This document shows, one piece after another, positions 49,499 to 59,600 of a stretch of DNA of 64,000 nt. The stretch is taken from the NCBI RefSeq assembly GCF_018881905.1, contig NZ_JACVPM010000002.1, positions 682,001 to 746,000 on the forward strand. Reading direction: 5' to 3'. How positions within the stretch are numbered: position 1 is the stretch's first letter; every line of letters begins with the position of its first letter. The position numbers and the translations under genes were made by a program. The notes beneath the pieces were generated by a model. The model was not told where the DNA came from, ran no database searches, and worked only from the letters and a program-made list of their open reading frames with translations. The stretch comes from Polynucleobacter sp. MG-27-Goln-C1 (GTDB taxonomy: Bacteria > Pseudomonadota > Gammaproteobacteria > Burkholderiales > Burkholderiaceae).

Positions 49499-50860
49499 TT
49501 ACCCTTGGCTTAAGCCCTTCTTTCTAGCAACAATTATTCCCAATAACATTGCCAACACAAAGGCTTGCATTTCCAGCATTTGATCTCTTTGAACGGAATC
49601 CAGTAAACCTCTTATTGTCCAGAGAAAAGAAGTGGCAAAAAGAGCCATTCCATAAGGAGCTATGGGGGAGATATTTGTGTTGAGTGCATTACGTCCGCGG
49701 ACCATGTAAGTAAGTAGGGTTATGAAAAGTAATGCTGCCCCCGGTATTCCAATCGCTAGAGCGGTATCTATCCATGCATTATGCGTATGAGATATAAAAA
49801 TAGCTGGTGCTCCATTGCACTGTTTCGTAATGGCCTGTTGGTAGGCTTGTTTAGATTGATCAATTCCCATCGGTGATTGAAGAGTCAATTCTGCGCCTGA
49901 TCTAGCAGCCATTACTCTGGCACCATCACCATCAACTATGCTGTCTAAAGATTTTTGTATGGAGGTGGTTATTTGGGTGCCCTCGCGCTTAAGGGTATCT
50001 TCAAGGGAGCCTATACCCTGACAGTAAATTTCACCTGGATTGCCCTTGAGGCTTAAAGATACTCTTGAGGCTACTCCATTCCAGCGGGTTGGATCAGTAT
50101 TTACGCCAATTAAGTAGACGGATAGACATAATGTTAACGCTAGTGCGCCTCGTGCTAAAAACTTAAAATACTGCACCTTACCCTTGTTTTGATTTATGGA
50201 ATCAACTATAAAAATGAAAATAATTGTTGCTATGACAAAGAGTATTCCACCTCTACTTTTCGCTAAAACAGGGGAGACTATGCAAGGAATTAATAGAAAA
50301 ATCAGAGATAATTTTCTTAAATTAAACTTTTTTTGGTACACGCATAGCGTCATTAAGAAGATAGTTGCTTGGAGGGCTGTATAGCCAAGATCTCCATGTA
50401 TTTCACTTAAGCCTAAATATCTCCATGGTATTTCGTGGGTCGCAATTGCTTTAATTGCGAAAAGTATTAAATGAATATAGAGCGGAATGGAAAATGCTAC
50501 TCCTAAAAAGAGCAGGGTTTTATTAGAATCTTTCTTACCCAGAAAAAGTCCTGCGCCGGCTCCAATAATCGAGAAGAGAATAAAGTGCATCCACTCCGCA
50601 CGAAAATTGCTAAAAGCAGCCTGATAATCTCTGGAAAAAAATATGAGCTGCAAGAATAGATAGGCGAAGAAAAGCGCTAGAGCCTTATTTTCTTGGAAAA
50701 ATAATTTCCAATTTAATTTATTAGTAAAAACTAAGACTAAAAGAAGCCCTTCGCAAATATATCTTCCGGCAATGGTGTGGGGAATATTCCAAAGGGGAAT
50801 GAGGATGAAAAGCAGAGAAAATAATGCAGTTGTTTTGAATCGTTCTAAATTTAAGCTCAT
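49499..50860 (-). CDS. O-antigen ligase/polymerase-like membrane protein
   Basis: 453 residues from ATG 50860; a GTG five codons upstream (50875) is an alternative start. It has about ten to twelve hydrophobic helices, with one large periplasmic loop (about 265-375) ending in ISHTHNAWIDTALAIG. The H-x-HN motif before a helix is the Wzy_C/WaaL signature. It would ligate or polymerise undecaprenyl-linked glycan. It is convergent with the unknown gene at 48736 and divergent from rfbB. AT-rich. Confidence 0.8.
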   Translation of the reverse strand: MSLNLERFKTTALFSLLFILIPLWNIPHTIAGRYICEGLLLVLVFTNKLNWKLFFQENKALALFFAYLFLQLIFFSRDYQAAFSNFRAEWMHFILFSIIGAGAGLFLGKKDSNKTLLFLGVAFSIPLYIHLILFAIKAIATHEIPWRYLGLSEIHGDLGYTALQATIFLMTLCVYQKKFNLRKLSLIFLLIPCIVSPVLAKSRGGILFVIATIIFIFIVDSINQNKGKVQYFKFLARGALALTLCLSVYLIGVNTDPTRWNGVASRVSLSLKGNPGEIYCQGIGSLEDTLKREGTQITTSIQKSLDSIVDGDGARVMAARSGAELTLQSPMGIDQSKQAYQQAITKQCNGAPAIFISHTHNAWIDTALAIGIPGAALLFITLLTYMVRGRNALNTNISPIAPYGMALFATSFLWTIRGLLDSVQRDQMLEMQAFVLAMLLGIIVARKKGLSQG

Positions 50861-50916
50861 TTTCTGCTGATCCACAAAATATTCGTATGATTATCACTCA
50901 GAATGTAGCCCATTAC

Positions 50917-50944
50917 TTGATTGCTCGCGTGCTGAGGGTAAAAT
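50917..50944 (+). promoter_or_regulatory. Candidate promoter of rfbBDAC
   Basis: TTGATT (50917-50922) and TAAAAT (50939-50944) are 16 bp apart, giving a leader of about 32 nt to rfbB with an AAAGAGAG ribosome site. This is one of the better -35/-10 pairs in the window. Confidence 0.45.
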
Positions 50945-50982
50945 CCACTCATGCTCATAACCCATAGTTAAAGAGAGTATTC

Positions 50983-52041
50983 ATGATATTAGTAACTGGT
51001 GGTGCTGGCTTTATTGGCAGTAATTTTGTGCTTGATTGGCTAAAAGTGCCTAGCAATAAAGGGGTGATTAATCTCGACAAGCTGACTTATGCTGGTAATT
51101 TAACCACGCTCGAGTCTTTGAAAGATGATCCACGCCATATTTTTGTTCATGGAGACATCGGCGATAAAGAGTTAGTCGCCAATTTATTAAAAGAGCATCG
51201 GCCTCGCGCTATTGTAAATTTTGCAGCTGAGAGTCACGTAGATCGATCAATTCATGGACCTGCTGAATTTGTCAGTACTAATATTGTTGGCACTTTTAAT
51301 CTTCTTGAGTGCGCTCGTGAGTATTGGAGTGGTCTGGATGAGTCCGCCAAGAAGGCTTTTCGTTTTCATCATGTATCTACTGATGAAGTCTACGGATCTC
51401 TTTCTGCTGCTGATCCTGCATTTACCGAAACGAATACATATGAGCCTAATAGCCCATATTCCGCCTCTAAAGCCGCCTCTGATCACTTGGTCCGCGCTTG
51501 GTTTCACACTTACGGCTTCCCGGTCGTCACCACTAATTGCTCTAATAACTATGGCCCGTATCACTTTCCAGAAAAGTTGATCCCTTTGGTTATTTTGAAT
51601 GCGCTCAATAGTAAGCCATTGCCAATTTATGGCGATGGTCAACAGATTCGTGATTGGCTCTATGTTGGCGACCACTGTTCTGCAATTCGTGAAGTGCTGG
51701 CTAAGGGCAAATTGGGTGAGACTTATAACATTGGCGGCTGGAATGAAAAAGCCAATATTGATGTTGTGAAAACTATCTGCACGATTTTGGATGAGCTAAA
51801 GCCCCGTGCCGATGGTAAGCCCTATGTTGACCAAATCACTTATGTCAAGGATCGTCCTGGCCATGATCGTCGCTATGCCATTGATGCTAGCAAGGTCGAA
51901 CGTGAATTAGGCTGGCGACCTGCCGAAACTTTTGATACCGGTATTCGTAAGACGGTGCAATGGTATTTAGATAACCCAGCTTGGGTGGAGGGTGTCGTTA
52001 GCGGCTCTTACCGCGACTGGTTGCAAAAGCAATATAACTAA
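50983..52041 (+). CDS. rfbB: dTDP-glucose 4,6-dehydratase
   Basis: The second step of dTDP-L-rhamnose synthesis. A 352-residue extended SDR with [11 protein letters not shown] (5-15), STDEVYGS and the catalytic [12 protein letters not shown] (Y and K). [12 protein letters not shown] near the C-terminus contacts the sugar nucleotide. It opens a four-gene run rfbB-rfbD-rfbA-rfbC, complete for making dTDP-rhamnose from glucose-1-phosphate. Confidence 0.97.
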   Translation: MILVTGGAGFIGSNFVLDWLKVPSNKGVINLDKLTYAGNLTTLESLKDDPRHIFVHGDIGDKELVANLLKEHRPRAIVNFAAESHVDRSIHGPAEFVSTNIVGTFNLLECAREYWSGLDESAKKAFRFHHVSTDEVYGSLSAADPAFTETNTYEPNSPYSASKAASDHLVRAWFHTYGFPVVTTNCSNNYGPYHFPEKLIPLVILNALNSKPLPIYGDGQQIRDWLYVGDHCSAIREVLAKGKLGETYNIGGWNEKANIDVVKTICTILDELKPRADGKPYVDQITYVKDRPGHDRRYAIDASKVERELGWRPAETFDTGIRKTVQWYLDNPAWVEGVVSGSYRDWLQKQYN

Positions 52042-52056
52042 GGCCAAAATCATTCC

Positions 52057-53019
52057 ATGAATGTCTTGGTATTTGGTAAAGATGGTCAGCTTGGTAAAGC
52101 CTTTCAGGCCTCACTCGGTCCCCTGTTAATTAAACCTGCCGATGTGTCTCATATTCAGTATGTAGGCCGCTCTGAATGTGATCTTGCGGATGAGGTGGCA
52201 TTGAGTGCGCTTTTAAATGTATTTCAGCCAAACCTCATTATTAATGCCTCCGCCTATACGGCAGTTGACAAGGCTGAGACTGAGATAGATCTTGCCTTTG
52301 CAATTAATGCCAAAGCTCCTGAGATCATGGCGCAATATGCGGCAAGTCATGGCACTACCTTTTTGCATTATTCGACAGACTATGTCTTTGATGGCGAAAA
52401 GTATGGCTATTATCTAGAGAATGACATGCGCAATCCTTTGGGTGTTTATGGCAAAAGTAAAGCCGCCGGAGAAGAAGCGATTGCCAAAGCCTTTGCCAAT
52501 AGCGGTGCTAATGGTCAATATGCGATCTTCAGAACGAGCTGGGTTTATGGTGATGGTGGCAACTTTATTAGAACCATTTTGCGTTTGGCTAAGGAGCGAG
52601 AAGAGCTTAAGGTTATTTATGATCAATCTGGCGTGCCAACGAGTGCATCTTGGTTAGCTCAATTAAGTTTAGATTTGGCTGTGGATGAGAATTTCCAACC
52701 TCGAGGGTTCCCGTCAGGGATTTATCATGCTGTGCCTGCAGGGGAAACCACATGGCATGGTTTGGCTATCCTGGCTTCCCAAGCGGCCTTAGATGCAGGG
52801 CTACCTCTGAAGGTGCAGCCTCAAGCTATTAAGCCCATCTTAGCTGTTGAATATCCCTTACCAGCCCCTAGGCCTATGAATTCAAGAATGTCGACCGATA
52901 AGCTGCGTCAAGTATTTGAGGCTCGAGACGATATGTCAAAATCGGACCTACTCAATCAGCCTTGGGACTTAGCCGTTAAGGCATATGTTTCTCAATTGGC
53001 TCAAGATGGACTTATTTAG
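52057..53019 (+). CDS. rfbD: dTDP-4-dehydrorhamnose reductase
   Basis: The last step of dTDP-L-rhamnose synthesis. 320 residues, slightly longer than usual. FGKDGQLGKAF starts the NADPH fold; ASAYTAVDKAE, YSTDYVFDG and the catalytic YGKSKAAGE follow. Starts 15 nt after rfbB. Confidence 0.95.
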   Translation: MNVLVFGKDGQLGKAFQASLGPLLIKPADVSHIQYVGRSECDLADEVALSALLNVFQPNLIINASAYTAVDKAETEIDLAFAINAKAPEIMAQYAASHGTTFLHYSTDYVFDGEKYGYYLENDMRNPLGVYGKSKAAGEEAIAKAFANSGANGQYAIFRTSWVYGDGGNFIRTILRLAKEREELKVIYDQSGVPTSASWLAQLSLDLAVDENFQPRGFPSGIYHAVPAGETTWHGLAILASQAALDAGLPLKVQPQAIKPILAVEYPLPAPRPMNSRMSTDKLRQVFEARDDMSKSDLLNQPWDLAVKAYVSQLAQDGLI

Positions 53020-53029
53020 AAGGTAGGAA

Positions 53030-53968
53030 ATGGCTGCAAATCCCATGAATCGTAAAGGCATTATTTTGGCGGGCGGCTCTGGCACTCGCTTATACCCAGT
53101 GACCCAGGCTGTTTCTAAGCAGCTTATGCCTGTATATGACAAGCCGATGGTGTACTACCCATTAACCACCCTGATGCTTGCAGGCATTCGAGACATCTTG
53201 TTAATTTCTACGCCGCATGACACGCCACGCTTTGCGGAGTTACTTGGAGATGGTTCTCAATGGGGTTTAAATATTGAGTATTGCGTTCAGCCGTCACCCG
53301 ATGGTTTAGCTCAAGCGTTTACTCTTGGTAAAAACTTTATCGGCAACAACCCAAGCGCTTTAGTGCTGGGCGACAACATTTTTTATGGTCATGAATTAGT
53401 CGATCAACTAGATAGTGCTAATGAGCGTAGTGCTGGTGCGACTGTATTTGCTTACCATGTCACTGATCCAGAGCGTTATGGCGTAGTGGAATTTGATAAA
53501 GCTTACAAAGTGCTCTCGATTGAAGAGAAACCGCTAAAGCCGAGAAGTAGTTATGCCGTTACTGGCCTTTATTTCTATGACAATCAAGTATGTGATATCG
53601 CGTCATCGATTAATCCTAGTGCACGTGGTGAACTCGAGATTACCGATGTTAACCGCGTATATCTTGAAAAGAATGAGCTCAGTGTAGAAATTATGGGCCG
53701 TGGTTTTGCTTGGCTCGATACTGGAACGCACGATTCCCTATTGGATGCTGCGGGCTTTATTGCTACCTTACAAAAGCGTCAAGGCTTGATGGTGGCTTGC
53801 CCCGAAGAGATCGCATATCGCCAGGGTTGGATTAGCGCAGAAACAGTTCAGAAGGTAGCCTCACAACTCAGTAAGAACAGCTATGGCCAGTACTTAAGTA
53901 GAATTTTGAATGAGCTCAACACCTCTGCTCAGCCTGTTTCCCTTTCTCATAAGAAGATGATTGGATGA
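53030..53968 (+). CDS. rfbA: Glucose-1-phosphate thymidylyltransferase
   Basis: Forms dTDP-glucose, the first step of the rhamnose pathway. The 312-residue protein has the nucleotidyl loop [13 protein letters not shown] and [11 protein letters not shown], then [10 protein letters not shown] and [10 protein letters not shown]. It carries about 20 residues more at the C-terminus than the usual RmlA, ending in the ATGA overlap with rfbC. Confidence 0.96.
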   Translation: MAANPMNRKGIILAGGSGTRLYPVTQAVSKQLMPVYDKPMVYYPLTTLMLAGIRDILLISTPHDTPRFAELLGDGSQWGLNIEYCVQPSPDGLAQAFTLGKNFIGNNPSALVLGDNIFYGHELVDQLDSANERSAGATVFAYHVTDPERYGVVEFDKAYKVLSIEEKPLKPRSSYAVTGLYFYDNQVCDIASSINPSARGELEITDVNRVYLEKNELSVEIMGRGFAWLDTGTHDSLLDAAGFIATLQKRQGLMVACPEEIAYRQGWISAETVQKVASQLSKNSYGQYLSRILNELNTSAQPVSLSHKKMIG

Positions 53969-54540
53969 GTGAGATTTTGAAATCCTCCAAACTTTTGATA
54001 ACTCCCACCGCCATCCATGATGTCTTGGTGATTGAGCCCAAGGTCTTTGGTGATGAGCGCGGTTGGTTTACTGAGTCTTTTAACGCTCACGATTTTTCTG
54101 AGGCGACCGGTCTGAGTGTTGAGTTTGTTCAGGACAACCACTCCTTTTCTCGTCAATGGACTTTGCGTGGTTTGCATTATCAGTTGGAGCAAGCGCAGGG
54201 CAAGTTAGTGCGCGTTGTGGCTGGTAGTGTTTTTGATGTAGCTGTGGATACTCGCGAGGATTCGCCAACGTACGGCAAGTGGGTTGGTGTTGAATTAAGC
54301 GCTCAAAATCATAAGCAATTATGGATTCCTGCAGGCTTAGCCCATGGCTTTTTAGTTTTATCGGAGACTGCAGAGTTCCTTTACAAAACTACAGATTACT
54401 ATCACCCGCAAAGTGAGGCCTGTCTGGCTTGGAATGATCCTCAGGTCAATATCAAATGGCCTTTGCCAGAAGGCGTTAGCCTAAATATGAATGCCAAAGA
54501 CTCTGCTGGCTTATCGTGGGATGCTGCCCCTAAGTTTTAA
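53965..54540 (+). CDS. rfbC: dTDP-4-dehydrorhamnose 3,5-epimerase
   Basis: The third enzyme of the pathway. A 191-residue cupin with WFTESFN, QDNHSFS, LRGLHYQ (catalytic histidine) and [13 protein letters not shown]. Overlaps rfbA by ATGA. A short T-rich stretch follows, then waaC. Confidence 0.96.
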   Translation: MSEILKSSKLLITPTAIHDVLVIEPKVFGDERGWFTESFNAHDFSEATGLSVEFVQDNHSFSRQWTLRGLHYQLEQAQGKLVRVVAGSVFDVAVDTREDSPTYGKWVGVELSAQNHKQLWIPAGLAHGFLVLSETAEFLYKTTDYYHPQSEACLAWNDPQVNIKWPLPEGVSLNMNAKDSAGLSWDAAPKF

Positions 54541-54568
54541 TTAAATTCAGGGCTTTTTTAAAAGATAA

Positions 54569-54574
54569 GATAAT
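54569..54574 (+). promoter_or_regulatory. -10-like GATAAT directly before waaC
   Basis: GATAAT is 6 nt before the waaC ATG, and the overlapping TAAGAT is 9 nt before it. Either would give a nearly leaderless transcript. Confidence 0.35.
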
Positions 54575-54580
54575 GCTCGC

Positions 54581-55612
54581 ATGAGCACTTCCTCCAAAAT
54601 CCTGTTGGTAAAGTTATCCTCTCTTGGGGATGTATTGCATAACTTGCCGATTATGTGGGACTTACGTGCACGTTTACCGGACGCTCAAATTGATTGGGTG
54701 GTCGAAGAAGGGTATGTCCACTTACTTGAGCCCTTATTATCTCGAGATGGTTTTCGAGGAATTGATCGCATCATTCCTTTTGGTTTACGCCGGTGGAAAA
54801 AAAATCTCCTTAGGCTGGCAACATGGCGAGAGTTTTTTGCGTTTAGAAAAACACTTCAATCTACTACCTACGATGTATTGATCGAAACACAGGGCCTACT
54901 TAAGTCCGCCATCGTATGCTCCCTGGCCAAAAAAAGTTCTGGCGCCGTGATCGCAGGTCTTGCTAATGCAACAGAGTTTTCTGGATACGAGCCTTTGGCT
55001 AGATTTTTCTATAACCAGTCAGTGCAGGTTCCTATGCAGTGCCATGCGGTCGATCGTTCACGTTGGGTGATGTGCTCAGCATTGGATTGGTCTTTGATAG
55101 AACGAGGTGATGCGCCTCAGTTTTATCCCGCAGAATTTATTGCCAGTATTTCAAAAAGTTCCGTTGCAGGTTTGCGCTCTCCTTATGTCCTATGCTTTCA
55201 TTCGACAGCTAGAGAGGCTAAGCGTTGGTCTAATAACAATTGGATTGCGCTCGGAAAAGATTTATCTGCCAAGGGATATCAAGTAGTTTTCCCTTGGGGG
55301 AATGCCGCAGAAAAGGCCGTTAGCCAATTACTTGCCTCTCAGATTCCAAATGCTTTTGTCCCACCAGCTTTTTCTATTGAAGAGGGATTCTCGGTAATTT
55401 CTGGTGCGGCTTTAACGGTTGGGGTCGATACTGGCCTGACACATTTGGCAGCGGTACTTAATAAACCTACTGTCGAAATCTACTGTGACTCACCACGCTG
55501 GAAGACAGAGGGTTATTGGTCTGATCGAATCTGTAACGTGGGTAATATTCAAAATCCGCCAAGCATTCAAGAAGTTCTTGATGCATCCTTAAAGCTTCTA
55601 CAGCAAGCTTAA
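54581..55612 (+). CDS. waaC: Lipopolysaccharide heptosyltransferase I
   Basis: Adds the first L-glycero-D-manno-heptose to Kdo in the LPS inner core. A 343-residue GT9 protein: KILLVKLSSLGDVLHNLPIM at the start, then HSTAREAKRWSNNNW and the late GVDTGLTHLAAVLNKPTVEIY block. It is convergent with the TolC-family gene, 12 nt apart. It gives the core on which the neighbouring polysaccharide genes could build. Confidence 0.92.
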   Translation: MSTSSKILLVKLSSLGDVLHNLPIMWDLRARLPDAQIDWVVEEGYVHLLEPLLSRDGFRGIDRIIPFGLRRWKKNLLRLATWREFFAFRKTLQSTTYDVLIETQGLLKSAIVCSLAKKSSGAVIAGLANATEFSGYEPLARFFYNQSVQVPMQCHAVDRSRWVMCSALDWSLIERGDAPQFYPAEFIASISKSSVAGLRSPYVLCFHSTAREAKRWSNNNWIALGKDLSAKGYQVVFPWGNAAEKAVSQLLASQIPNAFVPPAFSIEEGFSVISGAALTVGVDTGLTHLAAVLNKPTVEIYCDSPRWKTEGYWSDRICNVGNIQNPPSIQEVLDASLKLLQQA

Positions 55613-55624
55613 CTTCTACAGTTT

Positions 55625-57238
55625 TTAGCGCAGTAAAGTATTGATGGATATCAGATCTTCATCTGATAGTGCCGCGGCATGTGCCTTCAACTTGATGGCA
55701 TTCAGAATGGTGTTGTAGCGTGCTTGCTGTAATTGCGAGCGAGTAGTAATTACGGTATCTAATGCGATCAACACATCGATATTAATCAAGGTCCCCACCT
55801 GAAATCCCAGCTTACTGGATTCAAGTGCTGAGGTGGATGAACGCTCTGCAGCCTCATAGGCTTTAACACTTGCCAGGCCGCCGTAGAAACCAGTAAATGC
55901 TGCACGAGTGCTTTGAGCTGCAGTACGGCGCGCATTGTCATAGTTTGCTTTAGCTGCATCTAGCAATGCAGCGTTTTGACGAATGAGTGAGCTGTTGTAA
56001 CCGCCGGAGACCAAGGGGATGGTCATCTGCAGGGCAATGGTGTTGTTGTAAATATTGGTCTGTGACGGGGTTAAGCTATTAGCTGTTCCGTTAGACGTGT
56101 TGTAACCCGCCGTACCGACAAAATTAAGTGAAGGGTAGTTCAATGCTTGCGAAGCTTTATAAGTACTTTCAGCTAAGCTGACAGACAGCTGGCCAGCAAG
56201 TACGTTAAAGTTTGCAGTCTCCGCTTGGTTGATCCAGTCCTCTAGAGTTTGCCCTTTGGGTAACTGAGGATTAACGCTATCGGCAATCGGAATTCCATTG
56301 CTATCTTTGGACTTAGTCCGAGGATCTTTGAGAACGCCATCAATCTTGGCTTCTTTGACGAGTGGCTTTATAGCTCCTACAGGGCGACCCACCAATTGCT
56401 CTAAGACACCTCTTTTAACAATCAGATCTGCTTGGGCGGCAATTTCTTGAGAGTTTGCTAAATCAAGAGCAGCTTGTGCGGTATTAACGTCGACAATGGT
56501 TGCCAGTCCAGCATCAAACTTGGCCTGAGCAATTTCTAACTGCTGCTTAATTAAACCCTTTTTGTTGCGATAGAGCTCAACGTTGTCTTGGCTGGTAAGT
56601 GCATCAAAATAGGCTTGCGATACGCGAATGATGAGATCTTGCTGTGCCAAGTAAAAACGCATGTCAGCAATTTTGGTATTCAAATCACCCTGTTTAAAAG
56701 CCTCAAATGCTGCCACATTAAAAACAGGCTGAGTAAGGGTGACGGTATAGTTTTTTTGGTCATATACCCGCGAACCTGTATACGAGTTAGCTGGTTGATT
56801 GCCTGCTGTGTGTTGGTAGTAGCGAGTCCCACCAGGAACAGCTGTAGCCTGTGGCAATAAGAGGGATAAACCCTGCCAATAGAGTTCTTTACTGGCTTGA
56901 TAGTTAAAGCGAGCAGCATTCAACACGGGATCGCTAAATGCCGCCTCTTGGTATAGGCGAATTAAATCAGTTGTTTGATTGCTTCCATTTGCTGCATTAG
57001 TGCCAAGATTGGATGGCGCTCCATTGTTCTGAATGGCTTGTCGAGGCAAGGGCGCCATCTGTGGCGGCATATCCAGACCTACTAGAGACTGTGCACTCAA
57101 AGGGGTTGGTAATGAAGGTTTAGCCCCATTAGCGCTTTGCGCTAACGCGGTCGACGAATGGATCCCGAGTCCGAGCGCCTGACCCAGGATTAAACCAAAA
57201 GCGGTTAACTGAGGGAGGCAAAGGCGGGTCGATGTCAT
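55625..57238 (-). CDS. TolC-family outer membrane efflux/secretion protein
   Basis: 537 residues. A signal peptide (about 1-34, with LALGL-type hydrophobic core and ALA-QS cut) and an unusual Gly/Asn/Gln-rich segment of about 55 residues precede two tandem OEP repeats. Visible: LYQEAAFSDPVLNAARF, TLTQPVFN, AQAKFDAGLATIVDVNTAQAAL and LGFQVGTLINIDVLIALDT. The protein would form a trimeric channel-tunnel. No inner-membrane pump or adaptor is adjacent, so it may serve a type I exporter or RND pump encoded elsewhere. Confidence 0.9.
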   Translation of the reverse strand: MTSTRLCLPQLTAFGLILGQALGLGIHSSTALAQSANGAKPSLPTPLSAQSLVGLDMPPQMAPLPRQAIQNNGAPSNLGTNAANGSNQTTDLIRLYQEAAFSDPVLNAARFNYQASKELYWQGLSLLLPQATAVPGGTRYYQHTAGNQPANSYTGSRVYDQKNYTVTLTQPVFNVAAFEAFKQGDLNTKIADMRFYLAQQDLIIRVSQAYFDALTSQDNVELYRNKKGLIKQQLEIAQAKFDAGLATIVDVNTAQAALDLANSQEIAAQADLIVKRGVLEQLVGRPVGAIKPLVKEAKIDGVLKDPRTKSKDSNGIPIADSVNPQLPKGQTLEDWINQAETANFNVLAGQLSVSLAESTYKASQALNYPSLNFVGTAGYNTSNGTANSLTPSQTNIYNNTIALQMTIPLVSGGYNSSLIRQNAALLDAAKANYDNARRTAAQSTRAAFTGFYGGLASVKAYEAAERSSTSALESSKLGFQVGTLINIDVLIALDTVITTRSQLQQARYNTILNAIKLKAHAAALSDEDLISINTLLR

Positions 57239-57345
57239 CTAATTCGGGTACTTTTCAATATGCCATGAAGTTTAAGGCTTATTTAGCTCAAGCGCTGGAT
57301 TTAGGCCTTATTTTGCCAAATCCTAGGATCTACTTCATCTATCTA

Positions 57346-57351
57346 TAAAAT
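57346..57351 (+). promoter_or_regulatory. -10-like TAAAAT directly before uppP
   Basis: TAAAAT (within TATAAAAT) is 7 nt before the uppP ATG. No ribosome site is possible downstream of its expected start. Confidence 0.4.
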
Positions 57352-57358
57352 TGCGCCT

Positions 57359-58210
57359 ATGGATCTAATTTTGCTAGCTAAAGCGGTAGTGCTGGGGGTG
57401 GTGGAGGGCTTAACTGAGTTTTTGCCAATCTCCAGTACTGGTCACCTGATTTTGGTTGGCGACTTACTTAATTTCAATGATGAGCGCGGGAAGGCTTTCG
57501 AGGTCATTATTCAGTTTGGCGCCATCCTGGCAGTTTGCTGGGAGTTCCGCGAAAAGCTTTGGAAGGTTGCCTCTACAGTTCGCACGAGTCCCATCTCGCG
57601 TCGATTTGTCCTTAATCTATTGATCGCCTCCATACCGGCAATGGGTTTGGCTTTCATATTCGGCAAACATATTAAGGCGGTACTATTTGCCCCCATTCCC
57701 GTGGCTAGTGCTTTCATCGTGGGCGCTTTGATTATTTTTTGGGCAGAACGTCGCCAAACCAAACTCACTAACTCAGTAGGTAAATCCTACATTCAGTCAG
57801 TAGATGACCTTACTCCAATGGACGCCCTAAAAGTTGGTCTTGCCCAGTGCGCCGCTTTAATCCCAGGAACTTCTCGCTCAGGTGCAACGATTATTGGTGG
57901 GATGTTGTTTGGCTTACCCCGTGCAGTGGCTACAGAGTTCTCCTTCTTCTTGGCTATTCCAGTAATCGGTGGAGCAACCGCATATGAATTGCTCAAACTT
58001 TGGAAAAATCCAGTTTCACTTTCGGGTGATTTTGTTTGGGCCATTGTGATTGGCTTTATTGCTGCTTTTATTTCCGCTTTCGTTTGCGTGCGCTGGTTAA
58101 TTCATTACGTTGCAGGACATAACTTCATTCCATTTGCTTGGTATCGTATTGTCTTTGGTGTGCTGGTTTTGTTAAGTGCATATAGTGGTTTAGTTGCTTG
58201 GTCTCATTGA
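57359..58210 (+). CDS. uppP: Undecaprenyl-diphosphatase (BacA type)
   Basis: Recycles undecaprenyl diphosphate to the carrier lipid used for murein and O-antigen. A 283-residue membrane protein with [15 protein letters not shown] (E16, E20 and H29) and [13 protein letters not shown], the two catalytic motifs, and about eight helices. It is functionally linked to mtgA and the O-antigen genes, though not in their operon. Confidence 0.96.
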   Translation: MDLILLAKAVVLGVVEGLTEFLPISSTGHLILVGDLLNFNDERGKAFEVIIQFGAILAVCWEFREKLWKVASTVRTSPISRRFVLNLLIASIPAMGLAFIFGKHIKAVLFAPIPVASAFIVGALIIFWAERRQTKLTNSVGKSYIQSVDDLTPMDALKVGLAQCAALIPGTSRSGATIIGGMLFGLPRAVATEFSFFLAIPVIGGATAYELLKLWKNPVSLSGDFVWAIVIGFIAAFISAFVCVRWLIHYVAGHNFIPFAWYRIVFGVLVLLSAYSGLVAWSH

Positions 58211-58250
58211 GATAAATTTACAAACATAAAAAAGATCGACTGGAATTCCC

Positions 58251-58709
58251 ATGGATGTCTCAATAGATGCAATTACCAATAATATTCAACTGGCCTTAGC
58301 CCCAGTATTTTTATTGACTGCTGTAGCCACATTAATCAATGCCATCTCTGCTCGCTTAGCGCGCTCCGTAGACCGTATGCGTGCTATTCAGCATCGCATT
58401 CAGGAGGGCGGCATTCAGGATCCAGAAATGCTGGCTCATATGATGACAGAGGCGAATGAGGCAAAGGTCCGGGGTCGTCTTTGTACGGCTGCGATTTTCT
58501 TTGACGTATTGAGCGGCGTCTTTATTTCCTTAACTGTTCTTGAGTTATTTTTCTTTCAAGCGGGGGCGGTGCGGTCATTGCAGGGCACGTATGTGATTTT
58601 GACATTTGTACTTGGCTTAATGTCATTCATGACATCGCTCTCAATCGTATTGGCCGAGGTCGTTTATGCCTATCGCTCGGCTGGTTGGAATACACCTTTT
58701 CCAAAGTAA
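58251..58709 (+). CDS. DUF2721 membrane protein
   Basis: 152 residues with an N-terminal helix (about 13-32), a charged middle with [18 protein letters not shown] and two helices near the C-terminus (about 82-105, 112-135). The pattern is that of DUF2721, small membrane proteins of unknown function. It starts 40 nt after uppP and its end overlaps the longest possible frame of trmB. Confidence 0.8.
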   Translation: MDVSIDAITNNIQLALAPVFLLTAVATLINAISARLARSVDRMRAIQHRIQEGGIQDPEMLAHMMTEANEAKVRGRLCTAAIFFDVLSGVFISLTVLELFFFQAGAVRSLQGTYVILTFVLGLMSFMTSLSIVLAEVVYAYRSAGWNTPFPK

Positions 58710-58732
58710 TTCTTCATAAAGATAAGTATTTC

Positions 58733-59530
58733 GTGAATATCTCAAGAACCGACCGTATTCGCTCTTTTGTTTTAAGGGCTGGTAGAACAACTGCTGGTCA
58801 ACAACGCGCCATTGAGGAATTAGGTCCTCAGTTTTTGATTCCGTTTCAGGAATCTGTCCTAGATCTTCCGCAAACGTTTAATGGGTCTTTGCGCCCCAAG
58901 ATATTAGAAATTGGTTTTGGTATGGGCGAGACAACTGCCAAAATTGCTGCCTCTCGTTCTGAAGACGATTTCTTGGCAATTGAGGTGCATCCTCCAGGGG
59001 TGGGTGCCTTGCTGAAACTGATTGGCGAGAATAATCTCACTAATTTACGATTGATTCGCCATGATGCTGTTGAGGTTCTGGAGAAAATGATTGCGCCAAA
59101 TTCCTTGGATGGTATTCATATTTACTTTGCAGATCCATGGCATAAGAAGCGTCACCATAAACGTCGTTTGATTCAAGCGGAGTTCGTGCAGTTGCTGATT
59201 GCTCGTTTGAAGCCCAGAGCGTATTTACACCTTGCTACCGATTGGCATAACTACGCTGAACAAATGCTTTTAGTCTTAAATGCCGAACCCGCTTTAGAAA
59301 ATACCTCTACTGAGCAAATGAGTATTGAAACTTTTTCAGCTGCTGATATTGCTAGCGAGAGTGAACTTACTAAAGAATCCTTTAAAGAATTCAAGCCGAC
59401 CCTTGAGCAACTCGATGCCAAGCATCCTGGATACGTTGATAGACCTGCTTATAGACCAACCACGAAGTTTGAAACCCGCGGCATTAAGTTGGGACATGGT
59501 GTTTGGGACTTGGTCTACAAGAAAAAATAA
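58733..59530 (+). CDS. trmB: tRNA (guanine-N7-)-methyltransferase
   Basis: Methylates G46 of tRNA. 265 residues from a GTG at 58733, chosen because it follows the DUF2721 stop and precedes the conserved [11 protein letters not shown]; a TTG at 58685 would overlap the preceding gene. [12 protein letters not shown] is the SAM site and [17 protein letters not shown] is the diagnostic TrmB motif. A middle insertion rich in E, S and T (about 205-225) is longer than usual. Ends in a terminator. Confidence 0.93.
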   Translation: MNISRTDRIRSFVLRAGRTTAGQQRAIEELGPQFLIPFQESVLDLPQTFNGSLRPKILEIGFGMGETTAKIAASRSEDDFLAIEVHPPGVGALLKLIGENNLTNLRLIRHDAVEVLEKMIAPNSLDGIHIYFADPWHKKRHHKRRLIQAEFVQLLIARLKPRAYLHLATDWHNYAEQMLLVLNAEPALENTSTEQMSIETFSAADIASESELTKESFKEFKPTLEQLDAKHPGYVDRPAYRPTTKFETRGIKLGHGVWDLVYKKK

Positions 59531-59545
59531 AGTAGGGATTACAAA

Positions 59546-59584
59546 AATAAAGCCACTCTTTTAGCTTAAATGAGTGGCTTTATT
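59546..59584. terminator. Bidirectional terminator between trmB and gabD
   Basis: A perfect 13-bp stem AATAAAGCCACTC (59546-59558) / GAGTGGCTTTATT (59572-59584) with a 13-nt loop. Each arm ends A/T-rich, so it serves both convergent genes. Confidence 0.8.
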
Positions 59585-59600
59585 AGTTTCTGATCTTGAC

